Part shown: positions 28,350 to 36,805 of the stretch, one piece after another | How the letters are laid out: the number at the start of each line of letters is the position of its first letter | How positions within the stretch are numbered: the stretch's first letter is position 1 | Source: Acidobacteriota bacterium | GTDB lineage: Bacteria > Acidobacteriota > JAAYUB01 | Reading direction: 5' to 3' | Assembly (NCBI GenBank): GCA_018001935.1 | Contig: JAGNHB010000019.1 | Span: forward strand, 19,416 to 83,415 | DNA length: 64,000 nucleotides | The notes under the pieces: model-generated | What the model saw: the letters and a program-made list of their open reading frames with translations, nothing else | What the model was told of the DNA's origin: nothing | Databases searched by the model: none | Program-made: the position numbers and the translations under genes

Positions 28350-28357
<8 letters not shown>
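27488..28357 (+). CDS. ABC transporter ATP-binding protein, FecE/BtuD type
   Basis: 289 residues from GTG 27488 (GTGA overlap with pilR). Walker A GPNGAGKTTLL, Q-loop in YVPQMKGG, signature LSGGERQVAYIAAAM, Walker B PAVLLDEPTVYLD, switch His VMVTHD. The sequence resembles ATPases that energise FecCD/BtuC-type importers of siderophores, haem or cobalamin, and the next gene is such a permease. The last 30 residues are Gly/Pro-rich and overlap the permease start by 8 bases. No substrate-binding protein is encoded nearby. Confidence 0.9.
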
Positions 28358-29351
<994 letters not shown>

Positions 29352-29352
29352 A

Positions 29353-29371
29353 AAAAATAGTAATCATTATC
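29353..29371. promoter_or_regulatory. Fur-box-like site
   Basis: AAAAATAGTAATCATTATC matches the 19-base Fur consensus GATAATGATAATCATTATC at 15 of 19 positions, with the right half (TAATCATTATC) perfect. It lies 9 bases upstream of the -35 of the ECF sigma gene promoter, in front of the gene and behind an iron-type permease. Confidence 0.5.
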
Positions 29372-29380
29372 AAATACTTC

Positions 29381-29409
29381 TTGACTTCCCCGGTTTCTGT
29401 ACGTATTAT
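29381..29409 (+). promoter_or_regulatory. Sigma-70-type promoter for ECF sigma gene
   Basis: TTGACT at 29381-29386, 17-base spacer, TATTAT at 29404-29409, 42 bases before the ATG at 29452. Confidence 0.65.
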
Positions 29410-29451
29410 CGCTTTATCATGGTTTGAGACGGTGCACAGGAGGAAGTCATC

Positions 29452-30051
29452 ATGAAGAAGAACTGGAAAGACGCTGATATGGTCGAAGGGCTCCGGGCCG
29501 GCGACGCCAGGGCGCTCGAAGCCGTGATGGAGAAGTACCAGGGCAAGGTTTACAACACCGCGATCGGGATCGTCAAGAACCCCTCGGATGCGCAGGAAGT
29601 GGTGCAGGACGTCTTCGTGACCCTCTATCGTAAGGCGGACACTTTCAAGGGGAACTCCTCGCTCTTCACCTGGATCTACCGGATCACCGTCAACTTCGGG
29701 TTCATGAAGATCCGGAGCCGGCGCAAGGAGCCCCACATCCCCATCGAGGAGGCCACGCGGATGGACGCCGACGAGGCCGTCCTGACCACCATCCTCCCCG
29801 ACAAGCGCTGCGCCGCGGACGACCTGGTGATCCAGCGCGAACTCATGGGAAAGGTCCTCCAGTTCACGCGGGAGCTGCCCGACAAGTACCGACGCGTCTT
29901 CATGCTCCGGGATGTCCAGAATTACTCCAACGAGGAAGTGGGGCGGCTGCTCAACCTTTCGGTGGCGGCGGTCAAGTCCCGGATTCACCGGGCCCGCAGC
30001 TACATCCGGGAGCGGATCTCCGGCTTCCAGACGGCTGAGATGGTAAGTTGA
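29452..30051 (+). CDS. ECF-family RNA polymerase sigma factor
   Basis: 199 residues. Sigma-2 about 20-95 (YNTAIGIVKNPSDAQEVVQD, FTWIYRITVNFGFMKIRSRR) and sigma-4 about 130-185 (ELPDKYRRVFMLRDVQNYSN, EEVGRLLNLSVAAVKSRIHR). RpoE-like group. GGAGGAAG is well placed before the ATG. No anti-sigma gene follows; the next 1 kb has no gene. A Fur-like box upstream raises the possibility of an iron-responsive sigma factor, but FecR- or TonB-type partners are absent from the window. Confidence 0.93.
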   Translation: MKKNWKDADMVEGLRAGDARALEAVMEKYQGKVYNTAIGIVKNPSDAQEVVQDVFVTLYRKADTFKGNSSLFTWIYRITVNFGFMKIRSRRKEPHIPIEEATRMDADEAVLTTILPDKRCAADDLVIQRELMGKVLQFTRELPDKYRRVFMLRDVQNYSNEEVGRLLNLSVAAVKSRIHRARSYIRERISGFQTAEMVS

Positions 30052-30419
30052 ACGGCTCTAAGATCGTTTTTGGACGGGTGTGTGAGCGTCTTTTCCGTTT
30101 ATCCGTGCCTTTAAGGGATTATACATAATATTTTCTCACGAAGGCACAGAGGCACGGAGAGGGTTACAATCAGGAAGTCTGCCTAAGCAGGAGCAGGTTT
30201 TTTTCTCATCACTCCATATATTCTGACCCGCAGGTACTGAAGAGCTTTCCCGTCATGCGTACTGCGGGAAGGAATTCTCAAGCCGGTCAACGGCGGGATT
30301 GGTGCCATAATGAATAACCGGTGCCACTTCTATGGCAGTGTGAATTTTTACCCCCTCTACGGCCGTCGGGAGCGCCAACTTCGGCCTTCTCCTAACACGG
30401 ATTTCTTGGATCGTGAACC

Positions 30420-30523
30420 TTGATGCGTTCGCAAAAAGTCGGAAAACGAGCAGGAAAGTGTCTGTAAGGCCTTTGTTTGAGCCATTATCCAGAGGGTGAG
30501 GGTACTTTTTACGGGGGCGTCAA
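30420..30523 (+). repeat. MITE-like element, copy 1
   Basis: About 104 bases bounded by TTGATGCGTTCGCAAAAAGT and ACTTTTTACGGGGGCGTCAA, which are imperfect inverted terminal repeats. The inside (GTGTCTGTAAGGCCTTTGTT) recurs in reverse orientation in copy 2. No coding capacity. Confidence 0.75.
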
Positions 30524-30792
30524 CCTTGTTTGATAAGCACGGATGAACGGGGCCGAATGAACACCTTTCGGGCGCACAGAACGGCTTTTTTGACAATCCA
30601 ATCCCTGCCGACATTTACAATCCGGGAATGTGTATAAGATTCAGTCCTCCGGCGAGGCCCCAACCGGCTAATCTCTTTAATCTTCCATGGATAAAGACGG
30701 GTATTCCGATCAGGGGCTCACCCGGACGATGTCTGATCGTTTCAGTCCGATTCATGATTTTCTGCAAACTCGTTAGGTTTAGTTCAGCGAAG

Positions 30793-30898
30793 CTTGACGC
30801 GGTCGCAAAAAGTACCATCACCCTCCGGGTGATGGCTCAAACAAAGGCTTTACAGACACATTTCCGTCCGTCTTCCGACTTTTTACGAACCCGTCAAG
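30793..30898 (-). repeat. MITE-like element, copy 2 (inverted)
   Basis: About 106 bases bounded by CTTGACGCGGTCGCAAAAAG and CTTTTTACGAACCCGTCAAG. Read on the minus strand it aligns with copy 1 along nearly its whole length, with an inner hairpin CATCACCC/GGGTGATG. Copies 1 and 2 thus form an inverted pair about 270 bases apart. Confidence 0.75.
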
Positions 30899-31054
30899 CT
30901 TGGCTCTTGCGTGAAATAAATACGGTTCCTTCATAAATCGGCTACACAAGTAGAAAGTGAATACGTTCCCGAATAATAAACGAACAAAACCGGGTCTTGC
31001 CCGTATTATTAAACCAATTGCTAGGGAGTAATTTTCCCTTGGAGAAGGTCATAC

Positions 31055-31789
31055 ATGAGTGTTGAAAAACCGGAAGAAACTGCCGGCGGGACAGCCGAGG
31101 TAACGGCTTCTGATAAAGCCCCGAAACTTGGCGGGGAGGTAAATCCCTCTGCAACAGGTTCCGGCCCAGGCCAGAAAACATCTGTTACGGACGAAAAGGT
31201 TGCGCCTTCCGGAGGCGAGGCTCCTTCAGATTACTACGAAGAGGAGGAACCTTCCCGGGCGCCGAAAGTTTTCGGTGTGTTACATTTAATAATGGTTGGT
31301 ATCACGGTATTGCTATTCCTCGGTAGTCTAGCCGTGGGCATCATCTTTCGTAACCAACTCGACAATGTTCAAATGGGGGAGAATACCCGCATTATTATGC
31401 AGCTAAGTAAAGAAATCGAGCGTATTCCAATCGCTCGGGTAAATGGCTTCATAATGCTCGGTGTGACGATCCTCATGACAGCTTTATTGGTCGTTGCGGG
31501 AAATTATCTACTAAAGTCAAAGAAAAGAGGACAGACTTTTTCCATTGCTTATGCGATAATAAATATATTTTTCGGTGTATACCATATCGCTTTCTCTGAA
31601 ATTGTTATGAAAAGCCATTATCAAAAGCTTCTCATGGATGATGGTTCAATAGAAATAACCACTCAGAGCTTTGTTCTGTTTTGGTACAGCATCGGAAATG
31701 TTGTCCAAGGATGCTGCTGCTGGTTTGTCTATCCAGTATTAATACTGATTTTTATGCTGCCGGAGCGCTTCGGCAAGAACCTGAAGTGA
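31055..31789 (+). CDS. Hypothetical membrane protein with disordered N-terminus, low GC
   Basis: 244 residues. Residues 1-72 are low-complexity, rich in Glu, Gly, Ser and Lys (including YYEEEEPS); four hydrophobic segments follow (about 76-97, 128-150, 160-180, 208-235) with VVQGCCCWFVYPVL in the last. I recognise no family. Codon use is visibly AT-richer (many ATT, AAA, TTA, GGT) than any neighbour, which suggests transfer from another genome together with the upstream repeats. GGAGAAGG precedes the ATG. Its stop overlaps a GTG start of the next, GC-rich, gene. Confidence 0.75.
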   Translation: MSVEKPEETAGGTAEVTASDKAPKLGGEVNPSATGSGPGQKTSVTDEKVAPSGGEAPSDYYEEEEPSRAPKVFGVLHLIMVGITVLLFLGSLAVGIIFRNQLDNVQMGENTRIIMQLSKEIERIPIARVNGFIMLGVTILMTALLVVAGNYLLKSKKRGQTFSIAYAIINIFFGVYHIAFSEIVMKSHYQKLLMDDGSIEITTQSFVLFWYSIGNVVQGCCCWFVYPVLILIFMLPERFGKNLK

Positions 31790-32718
31790 CCCCTGTGCCC
31801 GCCGCGCCCCCGCCGAACGTGCTGCTCGCCTCCCTGGCCCTCGGGGGGGCGATCGCCTGCTCCGTCACCATCGCCGTCATGCTCCGCCGCGTGGAAGCGC
31901 GGCGGGGGAACCGCCTGGTGGTGATCGCCGCCAACTACGTCACCGCCGTTGCCGGGAGCCTGCTGGCGTGGGGCTTCGAGGGCTTCCCGGCCGTCGGGGC
32001 GTTCACGGGCGGCCTCGGCCTTCTGGGCGGGGTCGTCTTCATCGGAACCTTCCTCCTCATGACTGCCGCCATCGGGAAGGTGGGGATCGCCATCCCGGTG
32101 TCGGTCACCCGGCTGGCGGTCGTGGTGCCGATCCTGGTCTCCATGGTCGGCTACGGGGAGACGCCGGACCGCTTCGGGGTCGCGGGCCTGCTCCTGGCCC
32201 TGGTCGCCCTGGTCCTCTTCGGCGTCGCCGTCGCCGCGAGGGCGGGGGAGGGTGCGACGGGCGCCCCCGGCCGGTGGCGGGCGGCGCTGGGCGCCTGGGT
32301 GCCGGTGGTGGGGCTGTTCCTCGCCATGGGGACCGTGGAGGTGGTGCTGAAGGTCTTCAAGGAGAACCGCCCGGCCGGGGCGCCGTACCAGCCGTTCGGC
32401 TTCCTGCTGGTCATCTTCGGGACCGCCCTGGTCATCGCCTGGTCCAGCGTCCGCTGGAAGGGGGCCGCGGTGAGGCGCCCCGATCTCCTCACGGGCCTGG
32501 CGCTGGGCGTCCCCAACATTCTCTCGACGGTCTTCTTCCTCTACGCCCTGCGGGGGCTCCCCGGCATCGTCGCCTTCCCGGTGAACGCCATGAGCATCAT
32601 CGTCCTGAGCACCGCCGCCGGAATCGTGATCTGGCGCGAGCACCCCACCCGAAAAGGTTGGGCGGCCCTGGCCTGCGCCGTGCTGTCCATCGTCTGCATC
32701 AACTTCTCCGGCCGCTGA
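31786..32718 (+). CDS. EamA/DMT-type membrane transporter
   Basis: 310 residues from GTG 31786 (GTGA overlap with the upstream stop); GTG 31795 is an equally possible start. About ten hydrophobic segments in two similar halves, as in drug/metabolite transporters: VVFIGTFLLMTAAIGKVGIA and later GVPNILSTVFFLYALRGL, WREHPTRKGWAALACAVLSI. Substrate unknown. Composition switches abruptly to GC-rich within the overlap, so this gene belongs to the host background and the preceding one does not. Confidence 0.75.
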   Translation: MTPVPAAPPPNVLLASLALGGAIACSVTIAVMLRRVEARRGNRLVVIAANYVTAVAGSLLAWGFEGFPAVGAFTGGLGLLGGVVFIGTFLLMTAAIGKVGIAIPVSVTRLAVVVPILVSMVGYGETPDRFGVAGLLLALVALVLFGVAVAARAGEGATGAPGRWRAALGAWVPVVGLFLAMGTVEVVLKVFKENRPAGAPYQPFGFLLVIFGTALVIAWSSVRWKGAAVRRPDLLTGLALGVPNILSTVFFLYALRGLPGIVAFPVNAMSIIVLSTAAGIVIWREHPTRKGWAALACAVLSIVCINFSGR

Positions 32719-32793
32719 AGAACCGGACAAACCAAGACCTCCCAGCACATGAAACGTCGGCCGGGAGCATGATTTGCGGCCCATGCCATCTTC

Positions 32794-32863
32794 CTTTGCG
32801 AGCTTTGCGCCTTGGCGAGAGCCGATCCGGACCTGATCTCGCAAAGGCGCAAAGCTCGCAAAG
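32794..32863. repeat. Long hairpin repeat between converging genes
   Basis: Left arm CTTTGCGAGCTTTGCGCCTT and GGCGAGA (32794-32820) pairs with TCTCGCAAAGGCGCAAAGCT and CGCAAAG (32837-32863): 26 of 27 positions, 16-base loop. A related, more diverged copy is at 39361-39432. It sits where a plus-strand and a minus-strand gene converge and could also end transcription. Confidence 0.8.
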
Positions 32864-32893
32864 AATGCGGCCAAGGGCCACGAAAGCCCGCCT

Positions 32894-33499
32894 TCAGCGG
32901 GCGTGGAGGTTGAACACCGTGCGGTCGAACCGGAGTTCGAACAGGACGATTTCCTTCTTCGTGAACTGGGGCTGGACGACCACCTTGATGGTGGTTCCGG
33001 TGCGGGGGAGCAGGTAGAGGACCGGGATGTCGTCCCCCCAGTCGTCGGGGTCTTCGGGGTGCTTGAGCTTGCGGTACTGCTCCGCGATGCGCGCCTTCGG
33101 AATCTCGGGGAGAATCCGGCTGGTCCGTTCCACCCAGCTCCCGTTGAAGTACTCCATGAAGTGGATCTCCTGGGTGCAGGCGGGCCCGCACGAGGCCTTG
33201 GTGACCCCCAGCAGGCGCCGCCGCGGGTCGGTCATCCGGAAGAGGGCGATCTCGCCGAAACCCTCCCAGTGCCCCTGGACCTTGAGGTAGCCGTTCGCGA
33301 CGTCGCGGACGACGATGGCCTTCTCCCGGTCGGGGATCTCCGCCTCCGAGAAGATGGCGCCCGGCAGGAGGAGGTAGTGGTCCAGCACGTTGACGGGGCG
33401 TTCCCCGCCGATGGGGTCCGGCGTTTTCCGGCCGGGGGCGGCGGAAAGGGGCACAAGCAGGATCAGGACCGCGAACGAGGCGACAACGACCAGTTTCAT
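32894..33499 (-). CDS. Hypothetical secreted protein
   Basis: 201 residues from the ATG at 33499 (GGAGAG 8 bases upstream). Signal peptide MKLVVVASFAVLILLVPLSA. The mature part has ILPEIPKARIAEQYRKLKHP and a mixed beta character, two Cys in SCGPACTQE and no family that I recognise. A short hairpin GCCCGC-CTTCA-GCGGGC (32886-32902) overlaps its stop codon. Stands alone between a transporter and an acyl-CoA synthetase gene. Confidence 0.7.
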   Translation of the reverse strand: MKLVVVASFAVLILLVPLSAAPGRKTPDPIGGERPVNVLDHYLLLPGAIFSEAEIPDREKAIVVRDVANGYLKVQGHWEGFGEIALFRMTDPRRRLLGVTKASCGPACTQEIHFMEYFNGSWVERTSRILPEIPKARIAEQYRKLKHPEDPDDWGDDIPVLYLLPRTGTTIKVVVQPQFTKKEIVLFELRFDRTVFNLHAR

Positions 33500-33531
33500 G
33501 ATGATTACTCTCCAACTGGATGAAACGACAT

Positions 33532-33597
33532 TCAACCACGAAATACACGAAATGCACGAAATCAGGATCACGGACCACACGAACCACACGAACGGGG
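33532..33597. repeat. ACCACGAA-type repeat stretch
   Basis: AACCACGAAATACACGAAAT then CACGGACCACACGAACCACA form a run of imperfect 9-11-base units. It fills the gap between two minus-strand genes. Confidence 0.65.
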
Positions 33598-33612
33598 GCC
33601 CAGGCGCCGGCA

Positions 33613-35346
33613 CTATCGCTTCGAGGAGGCCACCTGGCGGATCTTGCTGGTGTACAGGTAACGTTTGACCTTGCGGGTGGTGGTCTTCTCGAACTCCTGC
33701 CACTGGATGGTGAACCGTTTGACGCGCTTGTAGTTGGCCATCTTCGAGCACAGGCGGTTCACCTCCGCCTTGAGGACCTTCTCGACCTCCTCCTCCGAGA
33801 TCTTCAGGCCGCGCCGGCTGAGGTGCTCGTCGAAGTGCTCGATGTCGGGGACGATGATGGCGTGGACTTCCTCGCAGTACTTGTCCGCCTCGGGCCCTTC
33901 CCAGACCAGCGACTCCAGGATGAAGGGGCTCTGGTTGAGCTGGGCCTCCACCTCCTCGGGGTAGATGTTCTTCCCGTTGGCCGTGACGATCACGGCTTTT
34001 TTGCGGCCCTGGATGAAGAGGAACCCGTCCTCGTCCAGGTATCCGAGGTCGCCCGTGTGCAGCCAGCCGTCGCGGAGGACCTCCGCGGTGGCCTCGGGGT
34101 TCTGGTAGTACCCCAGCATGACCACCGGCCCTTTCACGCAGATCTCCCCGTCGATGATCCGGAACTCCGTGCCGGGCAGGGGGAGCCCCGCCGCGTCGTC
34201 CTTGAAGAAATCCATGTGGTTGAGGGCGATGACGGGCGAGGTCTCCGTCAGCCCGTACCCCTGGATCAGGAGCAGGCCCAGTTCGCGGAAGCCCCGGGAC
34301 ACCTCCGGGGAGATGGCCGCCCCGCCGCTGATGAGCAGCCGCAGTTTCCCGCCGAACCGGTCGTGGAGGGACCGGAAGACCTTGCGCCGGATATCGACGT
34401 TGAAGAGGCGCTCGGAGAGGTTCGCGAGGCCCATGCCGATGCGGAAGCGGGTTTTCCCCGACTCCCGGACACGGTCCATGATCCGGTTGTAGATGGCCTC
34501 GAAGAGAAGGGGGACCCCCAGGATGGCCGTGGCCTGGGTCTCCACCAGGTTGTCGGGGATGCGCTTGAGGTTCTCCGCGTAGGCGACGGTCATCCCGTGG
34601 CTCAGCGGCGTCAGGAAGCCTGCCGTGCACTCGTAGGTGTGGTGAAGGGGCAGCACGCTGAGCAGGATTTCCTTCTCCCGGAGGTAGACCACCTGGAGCA
34701 TGCCGAGGATGTCGGCGATGATGGATTTCTGGCTCAGCATGACGCCCTTGGCCGCGCCCGTGGTGCCGGAGGTGAACAGGATGGACACCGGGAGGCCGGG
34801 GTCGATGACGGTGAAGGGGTAGTCGGATTTCTGGTCGTCGATGAGGCGGCACCCGTCCGCGAGGACCTTCGAGAAGGATTGGACGATGGAGTTGTCCTCC
34901 CGGTCGTCCATGTTGATGATGACCTTCAGCCGGGGCAGTTTCCGGTGCATGTCGCACACCATGTCCACGAACTTCTGGGACCCGACGAAGATCTCGGTCT
35001 CGGTGGTGTAGAGGATGTGGAAGAACTCCTGGCTCTTGAGTTCCCGGTCGATGGGGACGCAGACGGCGTTCCCGCAGGCGACCGCCAGGTAGGTCATCCC
35101 CCAGCGGGCCCGGTTCTCCGAGGCGAAGGCCACGTGGGCCTGACGCTTCATCCCGAGCTTGAGCAGGCCGGCCCCCAGGGCCATGACCTCGTAGAAGAGC
35201 TGGTTGTAGGAGACCCGGGCCCACTCGCCCTCGACCTTCTCCATCAGGGCGGTCTTCGGGCCCCACTTCTCCCGGCTGTTGATGAGCATCTCCCGGAAAT
35301 CGACGAACTTCTCGACGGGAAAGTAATCCTTCGGTGACCTGGGCAT
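33613..35346 (-). CDS. Long-chain acyl-CoA synthetase (AMP-forming)
   Basis: 577 residues from ATG 35346 (GGGGGGAGGG 8 bases upstream; the frame continues upstream without a plausible start). ANL-superfamily adenylating enzyme: P-loop SILFTSGTTGAAKGVMLS, YGLTETSP, GWLHTGDLGYLDEDG, IQGRKKAVIVTANGKNIYPE, and a C-terminal domain with Lys in FEKTTTRKVKR. It should activate fatty acids to acyl-CoA via acyl-AMP. Divergent from a NifU-like gene with its own promoter. Chain-length preference cannot be read. Confidence 0.9.
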   Translation of the reverse strand: MPRSPKDYFPVEKFVDFREMLINSREKWGPKTALMEKVEGEWARVSYNQLFYEVMALGAGLLKLGMKRQAHVAFASENRARWGMTYLAVACGNAVCVPIDRELKSQEFFHILYTTETEIFVGSQKFVDMVCDMHRKLPRLKVIINMDDREDNSIVQSFSKVLADGCRLIDDQKSDYPFTVIDPGLPVSILFTSGTTGAAKGVMLSQKSIIADILGMLQVVYLREKEILLSVLPLHHTYECTAGFLTPLSHGMTVAYAENLKRIPDNLVETQATAILGVPLLFEAIYNRIMDRVRESGKTRFRIGMGLANLSERLFNVDIRRKVFRSLHDRFGGKLRLLISGGAAISPEVSRGFRELGLLLIQGYGLTETSPVIALNHMDFFKDDAAGLPLPGTEFRIIDGEICVKGPVVMLGYYQNPEATAEVLRDGWLHTGDLGYLDEDGFLFIQGRKKAVIVTANGKNIYPEEVEAQLNQSPFILESLVWEGPEADKYCEEVHAIIVPDIEHFDEHLSRRGLKISEEEVEKVLKAEVNRLCSKMANYKRVKRFTIQWQEFEKTTTRKVKRYLYTSKIRQVASSKR

Positions 35347-35431
35347 GCGTTGGGCCCTCCCCCCGTTCAGCGCGAACCCCCCTCGCCGACGGCCGTCCTT
35401 GACCGCTGCCGTGCCCGTCGAGGGATGGCGT

Positions 35432-35460
35432 ATGATAGCCAAACCCTCCCGGTTGTGCAA
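35432..35460 (-). promoter_or_regulatory. Sigma-70-type promoter for the acyl-CoA synthetase gene
   Basis: On the minus strand TTGCAC (35460-35455), 17-base spacer, TATCAT (35437-35432), about 86 bases upstream of the ATG. Confidence 0.5.
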
Positions 35461-35536
35461 GGCCAATCGAAGCGTCCGGGGCGGTGAATCGCGCCCCGCC
35501 GGGGGATCCCCCCGTCCCTCCGCGCATCGAATGTCG

Positions 35537-35565
35537 TTGCAACGTGCGCGGATGTGCGGTATCAT
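35537..35565 (+). promoter_or_regulatory. Sigma-70-type promoter for the nifU-like gene
   Basis: TTGCAA at 35537-35542, 17-base spacer, TATCAT at 35560-35565, 29 bases before the ATG at 35595. Confidence 0.5.
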
Positions 35566-35594
35566 CCGCCCGAATTTCCGAACAGGAGTGACCC

Positions 35595-35822
35595 ATGGAT
35601 CTGCGAGCGAAGGTGGAACAGGAACTGGAAAAGACCCGCGTTTTCCTTCAGGCCGACGGCGGTGACGTGGAACTGGTGGACGTGAAGGACGACGGCACGG
35701 TTTACGTGAAGCTCAAGGGGGCCTGCGGGTGCTGCCCCATGGCGACCCTGACCCTCAAGCGGGGCATCGAGGCCCGGCTCAAGCAGGAAATCCCCGAAGT
35801 GAAGTCGGTGGAGCAGGTCTGA
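35595..35822 (+). CDS. NifU C-terminal-domain protein (Fe-S cluster scaffold/carrier)
   Basis: 75 residues consisting of one NifU-type domain: VFLQADGGDVELVDVKDDGT, then the cluster-binding CGCC in GACGCCPMATLTLK-type context (sequence GACGCCPMATL preceded by LK), and a C-terminal helix IEARLKQEIPEV. Such small proteins bind or carry 4Fe-4S clusters. GGAGTGACCC precedes the ATG. The ABC ATPase gene starts 4 bases after its stop, so the two are probably co-transcribed although no functional link is known. Confidence 0.88.
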   Translation: MDLRAKVEQELEKTRVFLQADGGDVELVDVKDDGTVYVKLKGACGCCPMATLTLKRGIEARLKQEIPEVKSVEQV

Positions 35823-35826
35823 CCCC

Positions 35827-36753
35827 GTGCTCCGGATCGAGAACCTCCGGAAAAGCTACGGCGACCTGACGGCCGTGGACGGCCTCTCCCTCGCGGTGGA
35901 GCCGGGGGAGATCTACGGCCTGCTCGGCCCCAACGGCGCCGGGAAAACCACCACCATCGCCATGGTCTGCGGCCTGGCCCGACCCGACGCCGGGGTTGTC
36001 CGGATCGACGGCGAGGATGCCCGCAAGGACATCCGCCGGGCCCGCGCCTCCCTCGGGTTCGTCCCCCAGGACATCGCCCTCTACGAGGAACTGAACGCGA
36101 GGGAGAACCTCCAGTTCTGGGGTCGCCTCTACGGGCTCTCCGGCCGCAGGCTCGCCGCCGCCATCGACCGGGTGCTGGAGCGCGTGGGGTTGGCCGATCG
36201 GGCGAAGGAGCCCATCCGGGGCTACTCCGGCGGGATGAAGCGCAGGATCAACCTCGCGGCGGCCCTGCTCCACGAGCCCCGGCTGCTCCTGCTCGACGAG
36301 CCCACCGTCGGGATCGACCCCCAGGCAAGGCTCCACATCCTCGACATCGTCCGGGACGCGGCGGCCTCCGGCGCGGCGGTCCTGTACACCACCCACATGC
36401 TGGAAGAGGCGGAGAAGCTCTGCCGGCGGATCGGCATCATGGACCACGGGCGCCTCCTGGCGGAGGGGACCCTCGACGAGCTGATCCGGCTGGTGGGGGA
36501 GGGGCGGCTGCTGTTCTTCCGCGGCCACTTCACCGCGACCCGCGTCGGGGAAATCCTCTCCGCGCACCCCGACGTCGCCCCCGTCACGCTCGAGGACGGG
36601 CGCTGCCTGCTGCTCGTCCGGGGCAACGACCAGTCGGCCGCCCTGATCAAGTCGATGTTCGAGGCCGGGGTCCCCGTCGATGACATCTCGGTGAAAGACC
36701 CCAGCCTGGAGAGCCTGTTCATCAAGCTGACGGGCAAGGAACTCCGCGACTGA
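35827..36753 (+). CDS. ABC-2 type exporter, ATP-binding protein
   Basis: 308 residues from GTG 35827. Walker A GPNGAGKTTTIAM, Q-loop FVPQDIALYEEL, signature YSGGMKRRINLAAAL, Walker B LLLLDEPTVGIDPQ, switch His TTHMLEEAE. Followed by a C-terminal accessory domain of about 90 residues ending DPSLESLFIKLTGKEL, typical of drug/lipid/antibiotic exporters (CcmA/DrrA group). Two permease genes follow, giving a full export system. Substrate unknown. Confidence 0.9.
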   Translation: MLRIENLRKSYGDLTAVDGLSLAVEPGEIYGLLGPNGAGKTTTIAMVCGLARPDAGVVRIDGEDARKDIRRARASLGFVPQDIALYEELNARENLQFWGRLYGLSGRRLAAAIDRVLERVGLADRAKEPIRGYSGGMKRRINLAAALLHEPRLLLLDEPTVGIDPQARLHILDIVRDAAASGAAVLYTTHMLEEAEKLCRRIGIMDHGRLLAEGTLDELIRLVGEGRLLFFRGHFTATRVGEILSAHPDVAPVTLEDGRCLLLVRGNDQSAALIKSMFEAGVPVDDISVKDPSLESLFIKLTGKELRD

Positions 36754-36805
36754 ACGGCGCCCGTGCGTCCGCCGGAGCACGAATTCCCGTGAAAGGTCGT
36801 TTCGG

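Larger units (their letters stand above)
30052..31054. other. 1-kb AT-richer gap without a supported gene
   Basis: Base composition is clearly less GC-rich than the flanks. It contains a CACGAAGGCACAGAGGCACG repeat near 30136 and the two inverted MITE-like elements listed separately. Open frames here are short and overlap the repeats, so none is called. Confidence 0.6.

Noticed and set aside
30628..30936. Small open frames in the gap after the ECF sigma factor
   Set aside because: They overlap the MITE-like copies on both strands and show no ribosome site or conserved motif.
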